Part shown: in pieces, positions 35,429-44,780 of the stretch
Layout of the letters: every line of letters begins with the position of its first letter
How positions within the stretch are numbered: the first letter of the stretch is position 1
Origin: Lachnospiraceae bacterium
GTDB taxonomy: Bacteria; Bacillota; Clostridia; Lachnospirales; Lachnospiraceae
DNA: 63,183 bases
Assembly (NCBI GenBank): GCA_024682835.1
Contig: JAIKYU010000008.1
Coordinates: forward strand, 1 to 63,183
Reading direction: 5' to 3'
Position numbers and translations under genes: made by a program
Notes under the pieces: generated by a model
Seen by the model: the letters and a program-made list of their open reading frames with translations, nothing else
Database searches by the model: none
Told to the model about the DNA's origin: nothing

Positions 35429-36206
35429 GGGGGCAGTGATCACGGCAGTGGTGTTTCTGGCAGCGGGTTCTCTGATCTGCGGATTTTCCTTCGCGGCACA
35501 GGGCTTTGATCCGCGGAGATTCAATACCGTATCGTTTACCGATGAGCAGATGGAGGTGAGCGGAGATTTTCGGGATATCCGGATTCACGCAGATCTGGAT
35601 GCAATCCGGCTGATCCCTTCGGAGGATGGTATCTGCCGGGTGGAGTTCCATGAATACGAAAAGATGCGGCACGAGGTGCGGACAGAGGACGGCGTGCTGG
35701 ATATCCGTGTGACGGATGACGGTGTCTGGTACGAGCGGATAGGCATTTTTACGGAGAGACCGAGGATCACGGTCCGGTTGCCGAAGAATTCCTACCGAAA
35801 CCTTACGATCGAAACCGCTACCGGGGATGTGGAATTCTCCTCGCTTTCTTTTGAAGAGGATATCGAAATCAGTCCGAATACAGGAGAAACCAGGCTGCGG
35901 GATGTGACCTGCCGGAATTTCCTTTCTGAGGGCAATACCGGAGAGGTTGAACTGGAAAATGTGATTGCCGCCGAAACGCTCACCATCAAGAGAAACACGG
36001 GAGACGTGGAACTGGAGGCCTGTGATGCAAAATCCCTTCGGATTGAGACGAATACCGGAGATGTCTCAGGGATCCTTCTCACGCCCAAGCGCTTTGTTGC
36101 TGAGACGGTCACGGGGAAAATCCGTGTGCCGGATTCCGGTGAGGGCGGAGTCTGTGAGATCACGACCGGAACCGGAGACATTGAGGTGAGAGTAAGCGGA
36201 GACTGA
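35418..36206 (+). CDS. DUF4097-type beta-helix envelope protein
   Basis: The 262-residue protein has an N-terminal signal/anchor helix and a right-handed beta-helix of about seven short repeats built on NTGDVELE or similar (SPNTGETRLRD, EGNTGEVELEN, KRNTGDVELEA, ETNTGDVSGIL). This is typical of DUF4097 (putative adhesin-like) proteins, displayed outside the membrane. The start at 35418 lies in the end of the upstream HAAS gene, so translation is probably coupled. An in-frame ATG at 35322 would place the signal peptide internally and is rejected. Confidence 0.8.
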   Translation: MKHKGAVITAVVFLAAGSLICGFSFAAQGFDPRRFNTVSFTDEQMEVSGDFRDIRIHADLDAIRLIPSEDGICRVEFHEYEKMRHEVRTEDGVLDIRVTDDGVWYERIGIFTERPRITVRLPKNSYRNLTIETATGDVEFSSLSFEEDIEISPNTGETRLRDVTCRNFLSEGNTGEVELENVIAAETLTIKRNTGDVELEACDAKSLRIETNTGDVSGILLTPKRFVAETVTGKIRVPDSGEGGVCEITTGTGDIEVRVSGD

Positions 36207-36252
36207 TCCGGATGCTGCGAAGGAAAGGGACCTGACGAAAGGAGTCTGTTCG

Positions 36253-37962
36253 TTGCTTTCAGTTGTATACCTCAGCATTTTTGCCGTTTCGCTGATATTT
36301 TCAGTGATTTATCTCTATATGTGGCACAAGCATTTCGATGTGAACTTCACCATGATTTTCACGTTGGTGCCGGTCGCCTGTCTCGGATATGCGCTCCAGG
36401 GAGGGGCGAAATGTCTGGAGGGGGCGGTGTACGGCACGCAGATCGTCTATCTGGGCGGCTGTTTTCTCCAGTTTTTCATCCTCTTCAGCATTCTGAATCT
36501 CTGCCGGATCAATGTCTCCAAATGGATAAGAGTCGTCGCGTTTTCCGTCTGTGCCTGCATTTACGCGTCGGTTCTTACCATCGGACATCTCGATGTGTTC
36601 TATCGCAACATGCGTTTTCGCGTCATCGGCGGTTCCGGTATCCTGTATCATGAATACGGATTTATGCATACCGTGTTCTATGCGGTGATCTGTCTGGCGT
36701 TTCTGATCGGCCTCATCGCGATCGCCTACTCGCTGCTTAGAAAGAAACAGGTTCCGCGGACGATCATCTACCTGCTCACCATGCCTTACGGGATCTGTAT
36801 GCTCGGTTTTTTCGTAGGAAGAAGGATGATACAGGGAATCGATCTGGTGCCTCTGTGCTACGTCCTTGCGCAGGCAGTCTATCTGCTGATCGCCTACCGG
36901 GTGAATCTCTATGATATTTCGGATACGGTGATCGATTCCATGGTGCAGGAGCAGACCATCGGTTATATTTCCTTTGATTTCAGACACCGGTATCTCGGGA
37001 GCAACGAGGTTGCGCAGCAGCTGTTTCCGGAGCTGAAGGACACCGCTGTGGACGAGATGTTCGGATATAAACCCTCCCAGAGGCAGATCCGCCATTATAT
37101 GGATCACTTTGACCGAACCCCGGAGCACAATACCTACGTGTATACGCTGCATGATCCGGAGGGGTATGCCGAACGGGACCGATTCTACGCCGTCCAGGTG
37201 AATTATCTTTATGACGGCATCCGAAAGCGCGGCTATATCGTGACGCTTACGGATGACACCGCAAAGCAGAAATACATCCGGCTGCTGGATGACTATAATG
37301 AGGACCTTCAGAAGAAGGTCGCGGAGAAGACGGAACACATCGTTGAGATGCACGACCACCTGATCATGAGTCTGGCTATGATGGTGGAAAGCAGGGACAA
37401 TTCCACGGGCGGGCATATCAAACGCACCAGTGAGGGTGTCCGGATTCTCATTGATGAGATCCTTGCGGAAGAGGCGCTCTCCCTGACGGACGAGTTCTGC
37501 AGGGATGTGGTGAAGGCGGCGCCCATGCATGATCTCGGCAAGATCGCCGTGGACGACGCCGTGCTGCGCAAACCCGGACGGTTTACGGATGAGGAATATG
37601 CCAGAATGAAGGTGCATGCCGCGGAGGGAGCGCGTGTCATCCATGAGATTCTCCTGGATACGGATGATCATTCCTTTCAGAAGGTTGCGGAAAACGTGGC
37701 GCATTACCATCATGAGCGGTGGGACGGTTCTGGATATCCCGAGGGACTTAAGGGGGAACAGATCCCCATTGAGGCAAGAATTATGGCGATCGCCGATGTC
37801 TATGACGCCCTGGTGAGTAAACGTGTCTATAAGGAAGCCTTTGATTTTGAAAAGGCAAATACCATCATCATGGAAGGCATGGGAACGCAGTTTGATCCGA
37901 AGCTTACATCTGCGTACGAAAAGGCCAGACCTCGGCTGGAGGAGTATTATCGGGGATTGTGA
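36253..37962 (+). CDS. Membrane-bound HD-GYP phosphodiesterase with 7TM sensor
   Basis: The 569-residue protein probably hydrolyses cyclic di-GMP. Residues 1-215 form a multi-helix sensor like the N-terminal domain of some histidine kinases. A PAS-like region follows, with a coiled segment near residue 350. The HD-GYP domain starts at GGHIKRTSEG; metal ligands are in MHDLGKI (His426, Asp427), and the HHERWDGSGYPEGL motif is complete, as is IADVYDALVSKRVYK. The start is TTG after GAAAGGAG with 9-nt spacing. It follows the DUF4097 gene by 46 bp. Its sensor resembles those of the proteins at 23 and 816. Confidence 0.87.
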   Translation: MLSVVYLSIFAVSLIFSVIYLYMWHKHFDVNFTMIFTLVPVACLGYALQGGAKCLEGAVYGTQIVYLGGCFLQFFILFSILNLCRINVSKWIRVVAFSVCACIYASVLTIGHLDVFYRNMRFRVIGGSGILYHEYGFMHTVFYAVICLAFLIGLIAIAYSLLRKKQVPRTIIYLLTMPYGICMLGFFVGRRMIQGIDLVPLCYVLAQAVYLLIAYRVNLYDISDTVIDSMVQEQTIGYISFDFRHRYLGSNEVAQQLFPELKDTAVDEMFGYKPSQRQIRHYMDHFDRTPEHNTYVYTLHDPEGYAERDRFYAVQVNYLYDGIRKRGYIVTLTDDTAKQKYIRLLDDYNEDLQKKVAEKTEHIVEMHDHLIMSLAMMVESRDNSTGGHIKRTSEGVRILIDEILAEEALSLTDEFCRDVVKAAPMHDLGKIAVDDAVLRKPGRFTDEEYARMKVHAAEGARVIHEILLDTDDHSFQKVAENVAHYHHERWDGSGYPEGLKGEQIPIEARIMAIADVYDALVSKRVYKEAFDFEKANTIIMEGMGTQFDPKLTSAYEKARPRLEEYYRGL

Positions 37963-38087
37963 TCCTGTGGGATCATGCTTCGCGGATTCGTGTAATATTG
38001 CAGACAAGACACACAACCCCGTTGACAGAAGAGCGTTTCGCCTGCGGGGACGACGATGAACATTTCTGAAACAGGAGGGAGGCTGTC

Positions 38088-39536
38088 ATGGGATTTATGG
38101 ATGTTTGTAAGAGCGCGGGGCTGGACTTTTCGAACGGCTATCCGGAAGATGTAGATATGCGGAGTCTGGATCCGCTTGCGCTGGTCAAAATCGTGTATGC
38201 CATCAGAAATCTTCCTCACGACGTGAAAGAAAAAGAGACTGTGGCGCGTGTCGATGCGCTCCTGGATGAATTTCAAAGCGGCGACATTCGGGACGAATGG
38301 ATGGACGATGCAGGACACCTGATCGCGCAGGTGCATGCGGGAGATTACTCATCCAGATCCCTCAAGGGTGCGGCGATGCTTCAGCAATTCAATGATGATT
38401 TCGATCGGTACCTTGCTGATGCGAAAGGGATATTCTGGGGAGATCCCCGGGAGGCAAAGGGTGACCGGGAAGCGCAGATCGCAGGAGACCTCCGTGCCGA
38501 TATCATACACGGACACACCATACCCGAATTTGACCTGATGCTCCATGCACTGGTGGGTGCGTGCGATGAGCTTTCCGGGCCGGATCATGGCGGACTGACG
38601 CTTTATAACAACTCGACGTTTCCCGCAGACCTTGACGAGATCCGACAGTTTCTGGAACAGGGGGGAATCGGCGGGCTGTTGAGGAAGAATTTCACGCTGC
38701 CGGCCGATGACGGGCAGTATCGCACCGCCGCTATGGTCTGTGCGGATGACGATCCGGCGAAAAAGACGTCGTCCCTGCAGACTTTTCAGGCCTTTCGTTA
38801 TAAAGCACTGAAAATCTGCGGCCAGCTGGAGGATTTTCCGAAGGAAAACGCCGGCTTCCGGGATGCGTATCAGCGGGCCAGACAGCGGTATCTGCACACG
38901 ATGGAGCAGGAACAGCCCGGTCAGCCGGGGAAACCGTGGACGAAGCTGACAGATGCCAATATGGTTTCCCTGGAGGTGGAACGGCTGCAGGACTCCGTGA
39001 AGGGGATCCAGGATATCTGGAAAAAAATGGAGCGCGAGGAAAGGGCGGAAAGCGAGAAAATGTTCAGACACAGGAATTCCCCGGAATATGAAGAGATGAG
39101 AAGATGTGTCAGAGAGGTCAGCGTATTTGCGTCCCTCAATCAGTTTGACAATGCGGATTTCGTGACGAAACTGAGTGATAAAATGGACAGATTGAGTCAG
39201 GCTGCCGCCAGATACGCAGAGAAGGAAGCCTTCAAAAACAAAAGGTCGAGCATGGGAATCGAGCGCAAGAACAGCGCGCTTGCACTGCTCCAGCTCACGG
39301 ACCCGAACAAAGCGACAGAGATGGGGAAGCGCGTGACGGATTTCAGAATGTCAAAGTCGGATTCGCGGACGAAGCGAACCTTCGCAGAACTGGTAGAGGA
39401 AGAGAAAGCACAGAACAGGGCGAGTGCCGGCAGGGCGAAAAAGGGGGAGCAGGCAAGACCGAATGCGGAGAAGGGGGCTGCAAAGGAACGGGGAAGGCAA
39501 AAGAGAATTCCCTTCGTCGACCAGCCATTGCGATAA
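38088..39536 (+). CDS. Unknown helical protein, paralogue of the protein at 41808
   Basis: No named family is recognised. The 482-residue protein is predicted helical, lacks a signal or membrane segment, and begins MGFMDVCKSAGLD after an ACAGGAGGGAGG ribosome site. Its N-terminal 90 residues align with the start of the minus-strand protein at 41808 (MGFVQESKKAGLD). The middle is variable. The C-terminal third (about residues 300-430) is strongly shared: SVKGIQDIWKKMEREE, NSPEYEEM, and SMGIERKNSALALLQLT. A weaker form of this part occurs twice in the giant protein at 15771. The last 40 or so residues are basic and probably disordered. The peptidase gene starts 9 nt downstream. A cytoplasmic partner or a substrate of a non-Sec secretion system are possibilities without direct support. 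Confidence 0.85.
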   Translation: MGFMDVCKSAGLDFSNGYPEDVDMRSLDPLALVKIVYAIRNLPHDVKEKETVARVDALLDEFQSGDIRDEWMDDAGHLIAQVHAGDYSSRSLKGAAMLQQFNDDFDRYLADAKGIFWGDPREAKGDREAQIAGDLRADIIHGHTIPEFDLMLHALVGACDELSGPDHGGLTLYNNSTFPADLDEIRQFLEQGGIGGLLRKNFTLPADDGQYRTAAMVCADDDPAKKTSSLQTFQAFRYKALKICGQLEDFPKENAGFRDAYQRARQRYLHTMEQEQPGQPGKPWTKLTDANMVSLEVERLQDSVKGIQDIWKKMEREERAESEKMFRHRNSPEYEEMRRCVREVSVFASLNQFDNADFVTKLSDKMDRLSQAAARYAEKEAFKNKRSSMGIERKNSALALLQLTDPNKATEMGKRVTDFRMSKSDSRTKRTFAELVEEEKAQNRASAGRAKKGEQARPNAEKGAAKERGRQKRIPFVDQPLR

Positions 39537-39545
39537 GGAGGCAGG

Positions 39546-41771
39546 ATGAGAAAACATCGATTTGGCAGTTGCGTGTGTGAAGCGGTGGTACTGGCGCTGG
39601 CCGCAGGCCTGCTTTCCGGGGCGGCATATGCGGAAACCGGATCCCCCGGGACCCGGGGTTACGAAGAGAGCGCGGTGAGCGCACAGCGCTGTGAAACGGT
39701 GGTGTCCTACACGAGCGTGGAGCCCACGGTCACGGCGGAATCTGACAGTACATCGGCCGCACTGCAGGGGGCGGTGGAGACCGCGGAGGGTGTGAAGCCG
39801 GAGATGTGCGTCGCCTCCTACTGGTATGACAAAACGGCGGGTTCCCGGATTGCCGCCGATCAGGTGCTGCTTGAGAAGACACAGATCCGGCCGCTGAATG
39901 AAGCGATTCTTCATGCGGACGGCGCCAATATGCATGATCTTATGAATCTGGAGTCCGGCTACCAGGCGGATGCGCTGCGCACCCAGCTGGCGGAAGGTCT
40001 GGAGATCCCCACGCGAAAAATCTATGTAAATGGCGAACTCTTAGAGGACAATGCGGCTTATTACGGAAAGCTGCGCGCGGCCATCACCGATACCGGACTG
40101 ACCGGAGAGCACGCGGAAAACCGGTACGCCGTGGCCGTGCGCCGGACGATTCTGTCGTCGATTCCCACCTCGGACTACATCGGTTACAGTCCGACGGATG
40201 CGGATGATGAAAAGGTATCCTCTGCGATCAATGTCAACGATCCCTTTGTCATCCGGCAGCAGGCCACGGTTGACGGGAAAATCTATTACTGGGGTTATTC
40301 CGATGCCTGCCCGGGCTGGGTTGCGGCCGACGATCTGGCTGTGTGCGTCAATAAGGAGGAATGGCTGGCCGCATGGCGGGTGGATCCGGAAAAGGAAGAT
40401 TTCCTGGTGGTGACGCAGAACCAGATCACATTGGAACCGTCCGTCTCAAATCCCGAGCTCTCGGAGGTCAAGCTGACCTTTGCGACGGTGCTGAAGCTTG
40501 TGCCGGAGGAAGTCCGTCTCGGGGTTATCGGCGAGCGGGGACCCTGGAACAATTATATGGTCTACCTGCCGACGAGGGATGCCGACGGACACTATGTCCG
40601 CCGATGCGCGCTGATTTCCCAGCACTATGAGGTGAGCCTGGGGTTTCTTCAGATGACGCAGAAGGAGCTCCTGCGGGTAGCCTTCAACAACCTGGGGGAT
40701 CGCTACGGCTGGGGCGGGATGCTGGATGCCATGGACTGTTCCCTTCTCACCAGAAACGTTTACCGGTGCTTCGGCCTTTCCCTGCCGCGCAACACCAACT
40801 GGCAGCAGACGGTTCCGGAAAGAAAGCTGGACCTCTCCGGGATGACGGATGAGGAGAAGCTCTCTGTGCTTCGAAGGATGCCGGCCGGGACGCTTCTCTA
40901 TTTCCCGGGGCACACCATGATCTATACCGGAACGGCGGATTATGACACAGGCGAGGGAACGCCGGTCCAAATGGCGTATGTGATCTCCGATACCGGGAGG
41001 CTTTCCGACAGCACGGGAGAGCTTGCGGTCAGGAGCATGTATTCCGTCATCCTCAATCCGCTGAACGTCCGCAGAGCCGCGGGAACGACGTGGCTTGCCA
41101 ATCTCACGGCGGCTGTGATGCCGGTTTCTTCGGAATGCCTGGAACAGATTCATAAGAATCTGGAGGAAGAGGGAGGAGAGGAGCCACCGGTCAGAGTTCC
41201 GGCGGCGGAGGGACAGACCTATGCCTCCTCATGCGATACGCTGCCGCTGGAGACCTTTCTTGGCGACAGGAAGAATCTGTATATCAGCTTTGGCCATGTG
41301 GCGGACGCGGAGGTCAAATCCCTCGACGTCACCGCACTGAAGGGCAGCAGGATCACCACAAAGGTGCCGGTACGCAAAATTCTGTGCGACAGCGGGGTTG
41401 CTTCGGTAAAGATCAACGGAAAAACATTCCTTGGAATGATCACCCTGAAACGGTCGGGAACCGTGGCTTACGAGATGGAGAGCGGAGAGCGCTACGAGGT
41501 GCATTTCACCGTGGAGACACCGAAGGCGCAGAAGCCCTATGTGAAGCAGCGGCTGAGCGCTTCCGGCGTTGAGGATACGGTGCGCTTTTCCGTCCGGGAG
41601 CTCTTCGGCACCCGGTTGGACGGCGGAGAGCTCCGGATAGTCAATCAGAGGGCGCAGGGAAGCCAGATCGAAGGCAATGAACTGATACTGAACAGAAGGA
41701 TAAAGAATACGGTAAGAATCAGCTACCGGTATCTGGATTGCAGCTGCGCCATGACGATCACGGTGAGGTGA
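39546..41771 (+). CDS. Secreted NlpC/P60 cell-wall peptidase with SH3-like domains
   Basis: The 741-residue protein has an N-terminal signal (residues 5-30, ending AAYAET) and long regions before and after a catalytic NlpC/P60 domain. The catalytic domain reads LGDRYGWGGMLDAMDCS (Cys398) and YFPGHTMIYTG (His456), as in enzymes that cut peptidoglycan stem peptides. The region at 190-370 resembles the SH3b domains that precede many NlpC/P60 domains (WVAADDLAVCV). The C-terminal 200 residues are beta-rich and unassigned. The ATG follows GATAAGGAGGCAGG, 9 nt after the unknown gene at 38088, so the two form an operon. It converges on another member of that unknown family. Confidence 0.87.
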   Translation: MRKHRFGSCVCEAVVLALAAGLLSGAAYAETGSPGTRGYEESAVSAQRCETVVSYTSVEPTVTAESDSTSAALQGAVETAEGVKPEMCVASYWYDKTAGSRIAADQVLLEKTQIRPLNEAILHADGANMHDLMNLESGYQADALRTQLAEGLEIPTRKIYVNGELLEDNAAYYGKLRAAITDTGLTGEHAENRYAVAVRRTILSSIPTSDYIGYSPTDADDEKVSSAINVNDPFVIRQQATVDGKIYYWGYSDACPGWVAADDLAVCVNKEEWLAAWRVDPEKEDFLVVTQNQITLEPSVSNPELSEVKLTFATVLKLVPEEVRLGVIGERGPWNNYMVYLPTRDADGHYVRRCALISQHYEVSLGFLQMTQKELLRVAFNNLGDRYGWGGMLDAMDCSLLTRNVYRCFGLSLPRNTNWQQTVPERKLDLSGMTDEEKLSVLRRMPAGTLLYFPGHTMIYTGTADYDTGEGTPVQMAYVISDTGRLSDSTGELAVRSMYSVILNPLNVRRAAGTTWLANLTAAVMPVSSECLEQIHKNLEEEGGEEPPVRVPAAEGQTYASSCDTLPLETFLGDRKNLYISFGHVADAEVKSLDVTALKGSRITTKVPVRKILCDSGVASVKINGKTFLGMITLKRSGTVAYEMESGERYEVHFTVETPKAQKPYVKQRLSASGVEDTVRFSVRELFGTRLDGGELRIVNQRAQGSQIEGNELILNRRIKNTVRISYRYLDCSCAMTITVR

Positions 41772-41807
41772 AGCAGTAGCATTTTGATCGGATCGCTTTG
41801 CTGATGA

Positions 41808-43172
41808 TTAAGTTTGCATGGGATCCACTTGCTTGCGGGAGCCTTTGCGTGTAGCCCTGTCGCTGACGGCTTTCTTGTGATGATGTTCCGCCTCCCAGTT
41901 CTCGCTTTCCTTCCTTCCGGATTTTTCCCGGTTTGCTTCGCGCTCTTCCTCTATCAGCTGGGCGAAGCTTCTCTGTTTCTTGTCGTCTTTGCTCATTCGG
42001 AGGTCCGTCACTTTCTTGGCGAATTCCTGCGCCTGCTTCGGATTTGTGAGCTGGATGAGCGCGAGCGCGCTGTTTTTGCGCTCGATTCCCATAGAGGTCC
42101 GTTTGAAGCCCACTGCTTTCTTTTCGGCATAGCGAACCGCGGCTTTGTTCAGTGCCTCCATTTTTTCCTCGAGGGATTTGACTGCTGTTGCGTTATCCGG
42201 GTGGAAGGAGAGCATCCCGGCCAGATTGTTGACTGCTTCAACGCATTTCCTCATCTCCTCATATTCAGGGGAATTCTTGTGCTTGAATCTTTTCTCGCTT
42301 TCCGTCGCTTCTTCGCGTTCCATTTTTCTCCAGATATCCTGAACGCCCTTCACGGAATCAAACAGCTGGTCAATTCTTTTTGAAACCTTGCGGGCTTCAG
42401 GAAGCTCAGACATGATGAAGTCGAGCGGGAGAGCTCTTTCGCAGGCAGATTTTGCGCTATAAAAGGCGTCTCTGAACCCGCTGTTTGCCTGCGGATAATC
42501 ATCCAGGCGGTTGCTGAACGCCACAATCCCGTTGCGGAGCTTGGAGATTCTCTCTGCAAAATCCCCATAAGCCGCCCCGGCGGAAACCGGGGCTCCGTCC
42601 TCTCCCTTCAGTGTGAGGCGTTCTTCTTCGCTGGATTGATCACGCAGAATATCGTCGATGGAAGAGCGGATATTTCCGTAGCCGGCCCTGTTAAACATTT
42701 CCGGCATAGCCCGTTTTGCCTCTCTCAATGTCGCCACCAAAAAGCGCAATTCAGGCATGGTATGTATGTTCGCCAGCTCATCGCGGATGATGGCGCCGGG
42801 GAGCCGGTAATCGTCGTATACCAGGTCAGCCCGGTCATAGTCTGGTGCGGACTGTTGAAAGTTCCGGTCGAAGATGGCGCTGACGCTCGCCTTGTTCTCT
42901 TCGGATCTGGGCAGGTAATCCTGCTCATACATATCCCGGAGCACCTGTACAGCCTGGGGTTTCCAGTCTTTGCTGATGACGCCGGTGTGATACTCATCGA
43001 GGAGATCCGACATTTTCCGTTCCAGGTTTCGATGCGTGACGTAGTCCATGCCCTGGCGGAGGGCATTCATGATCCGTGCAAGCAGATTCGGCTGCAAGTC
43101 TCTGATATCGACGGATGCCTCCGGATTCTCTAAATCCAGTCCTGCTTTTTTGCTTTCCTGTACAAATCCCAT
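41808..43172 (-). CDS. Unknown helical protein, paralogue of the protein at 38088
   Basis: The 454-residue protein is predicted helical, without a signal peptide or membrane segment, and its function is unknown. The start at 43172 gives MGFVQESKKAGLDLEN, which aligns with the paralogue's N-terminus and follows GGGGGATAACAAAA; the upstream extension is rejected. The C-terminal region closely matches the 38088 protein: SVKGVQDIWRKMEREE, HKNSPEYEEMRKCVEAV, YAEKKAVGF, and TSMGIERKNSALALIQLT. It ends in a basic, histidine-containing tail. It is transcribed towards the NlpC/P60 gene under its own promoter. The family appears three times in this window. Confidence 0.85.
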   Translation of the reverse strand: MGFVQESKKAGLDLENPEASVDIRDLQPNLLARIMNALRQGMDYVTHRNLERKMSDLLDEYHTGVISKDWKPQAVQVLRDMYEQDYLPRSEENKASVSAIFDRNFQQSAPDYDRADLVYDDYRLPGAIIRDELANIHTMPELRFLVATLREAKRAMPEMFNRAGYGNIRSSIDDILRDQSSEEERLTLKGEDGAPVSAGAAYGDFAERISKLRNGIVAFSNRLDDYPQANSGFRDAFYSAKSACERALPLDFIMSELPEARKVSKRIDQLFDSVKGVQDIWRKMEREEATESEKRFKHKNSPEYEEMRKCVEAVNNLAGMLSFHPDNATAVKSLEEKMEALNKAAVRYAEKKAVGFKRTSMGIERKNSALALIQLTNPKQAQEFAKKVTDLRMSKDDKKQRSFAQLIEEEREANREKSGRKESENWEAEHHHKKAVSDRATRKGSRKQVDPMQT

Positions 43173-43272
43173 TTTTGTTATCCCCCATTTCTGTTTCCGG
43201 TGTCCGACAACCGGTTGATTTTGCCTGCTGTGATGATACACGTCGTAAGCAGAGGAAATCCCACTGCGTTTT

Positions 43273-43301
43273 ATCTTAGCATATGCGGCGGCTGTGCGCA
43301 A
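43273..43301 (-). promoter_or_regulatory. Predicted promoter of the 41808 gene
   Basis: Minus-strand TTGCGC (43301-43296), a 17-bp spacer and TAAGAT (43278-43273) with an upstream TGC extended element; it leaves a leader of about 95 nt. Confidence 0.5.
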
Positions 43302-43380
43302 AGCTACTGTTCACAGAATTCCATCCGCATTCGCACACGGTCGCTTCGCGGGTTTCCTGCACTGCATAAAGAGTTCAAGA

Positions 43381-43409
43381 TTGACATGGAAAAGGAAGCA
43401 TGGTATGAT
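43381..43409 (+). promoter_or_regulatory. Near-consensus promoter of the sulfur/encapsulin operon
   Basis: A perfect TTGACA (43381-43386), a 17-bp spacer and TATGAT (43404-43409) lie about 60 bp upstream of the first gene. It is among the strongest promoters in the window, and its -10 element is overlapped by a palindrome. Confidence 0.7.
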
Positions 43410-43424
43410 TCTCAAAATCATACC
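43402..43424. promoter_or_regulatory. Palindromic operator candidate over the -10 element
   Basis: GGTATGATT (43402-43410) and AATCATACC (43416-43424) are perfect 9-bp arms around CTCAA. They cover the -10 element and the expected transcription start, so a bound dimeric regulator would block initiation. The regulator is not identified. Confidence 0.6.
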
Positions 43425-43470
43425 AACACGATGGGATTTATCGTTATAGTGGGGATAAAACGGGAGCGAT

Positions 43471-44706
43471 ATGCATTTCAATACGCAGCTTTTGCATGGC
43501 AAAGCGGTAAAAAAATATGCCGAGGGGGCGACACTTCCGCCGATTTCACAGGTGAGTGCGTTTCAATATGATTCCGCTGAGGAGCAGGACCGGGTCTTTC
43601 ATCACAAGGCGGCCGGTTTTGCCTATTCCCGTGTGGCAAATCCGACCGTGGCGTCATTTGAACAGCGGATCAATGAGATGGAAGGCGGGAACGCGGCTGT
43701 CGCCTGCTCCTCCGGAATGTTTGCCATCACGCTTTCCCTTCTCAACATGCTCTGCGCGGGGGATGAGATTATAGCCGGCGGAGGGCTGTACGGCGGCAGC
43801 ATTGATCTGTTCGAGGATCTGACCAAATTCGGTATCACCACACGGTATGCGAAGCATATGACGGCGGAAGAAATCGAGCCGTTATTCAGTGACCGGACAC
43901 GGGTGGTATACGGAGAGATTATTTCCAATCCGTCGCTGGAGGTGATGGATGTGCGTGCGGTTTCGGAGCTTGCCCACGCGCATGGGGTGCCGCTGATTGT
44001 GGACAGCACGACAGCTACGCCTTTCCTGGTGAATCCCATTGCTTTGGGAGCGGATGTGGTGGTGCATTCAACGACAAAGTATATCAACGGCAGCGGAAAT
44101 TCCATCGGGGGAGTGATCATTGACAGCGCGAAGTTTGACTGGGATTTTGACCGGTTCCGGGCGCTGGATGGGTATCGCAAGTTTGCCAATCTGGCCTATA
44201 CGATCCGCCTGCGCACGGATATCTGGGAAAACATGGGCGGCTGTATGGCACCGATGACGGCGTTTTTAAATGTCGTGGGGCTTGAAACACTGGGTCTGCG
44301 CATGGAACGGATCTGCGACAATGCAGCAAAGCTTGCATCCGCACTTAGCAAAATCCCCGGGATCACAGTGAATCATCCGACACTTCCCGGCTGTCCCGGA
44401 TATGAGATGGCGCAGAAGGAGCTGGACGGCAGAGGCGGAGGCGTGCTGACCTTCCGCGTGGGATCCAGAGAGCGGGCCTTCTCGGTGATCAACCGGCTGA
44501 AATACGCGGTGCGGGCCACCTCTCTCGGGGACACAAGGACACTGGTCATTCACCCGTATTCGACGCTTTACATTCGCAGTACAGAGGAGCAGCGCGGGAC
44601 GGCCGGCGTGTATGACGACCTGATCCGCGTGAGCGTAGGAATCGAGGACGCGGAGGATCTGATCGGGGATTTCACAGAAGCGATCACACACGCGGAAGAT
44701 CAGTAG
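43471..44706 (+). CDS. metY: O-acetylhomoserine sulfhydrylase (MetY-type PLP enzyme)
   Basis: The 411-residue protein belongs to the Cys/Met metabolism PLP family. MetY joins a sulfur donor to O-acetylhomoserine to give homocysteine. The PLP lysine is Lys203 in HSTTKYINGSGN, and FAYSRVANPTV plus ACSSGMFAI are typical of the family. The following genes encode ubiquitin-like sulfur carriers, an activating enzyme and a JAMM peptidase, the set described for thiocarboxylate-dependent homocysteine synthesis in Wolinella succinogenes (HcyS, HcyD, HcyF with MetY). The sulfur source is therefore likely a carrier thiocarboxylate rather than only free sulfide; this is inference. A methionine gamma-lyase or cystathionine enzyme is less likely given the context. 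The ribosome site is GGGAGCGAT. Confidence 0.85.
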   Translation: MHFNTQLLHGKAVKKYAEGATLPPISQVSAFQYDSAEEQDRVFHHKAAGFAYSRVANPTVASFEQRINEMEGGNAAVACSSGMFAITLSLLNMLCAGDEIIAGGGLYGGSIDLFEDLTKFGITTRYAKHMTAEEIEPLFSDRTRVVYGEIISNPSLEVMDVRAVSELAHAHGVPLIVDSTTATPFLVNPIALGADVVVHSTTKYINGSGNSIGGVIIDSAKFDWDFDRFRALDGYRKFANLAYTIRLRTDIWENMGGCMAPMTAFLNVVGLETLGLRMERICDNAAKLASALSKIPGITVNHPTLPGCPGYEMAQKELDGRGGGVLTFRVGSRERAFSVINRLKYAVRATSLGDTRTLVIHPYSTLYIRSTEEQRGTAGVYDDLIRVSVGIEDAEDLIGDFTEAITHAEDQ

Positions 44707-44780
44707 AAAGATATGCGGATCAGAATGACGGAATGTAGAATAACGGTCGAAAAGACCGAAGGAACAGAAAGGAGCAGACC

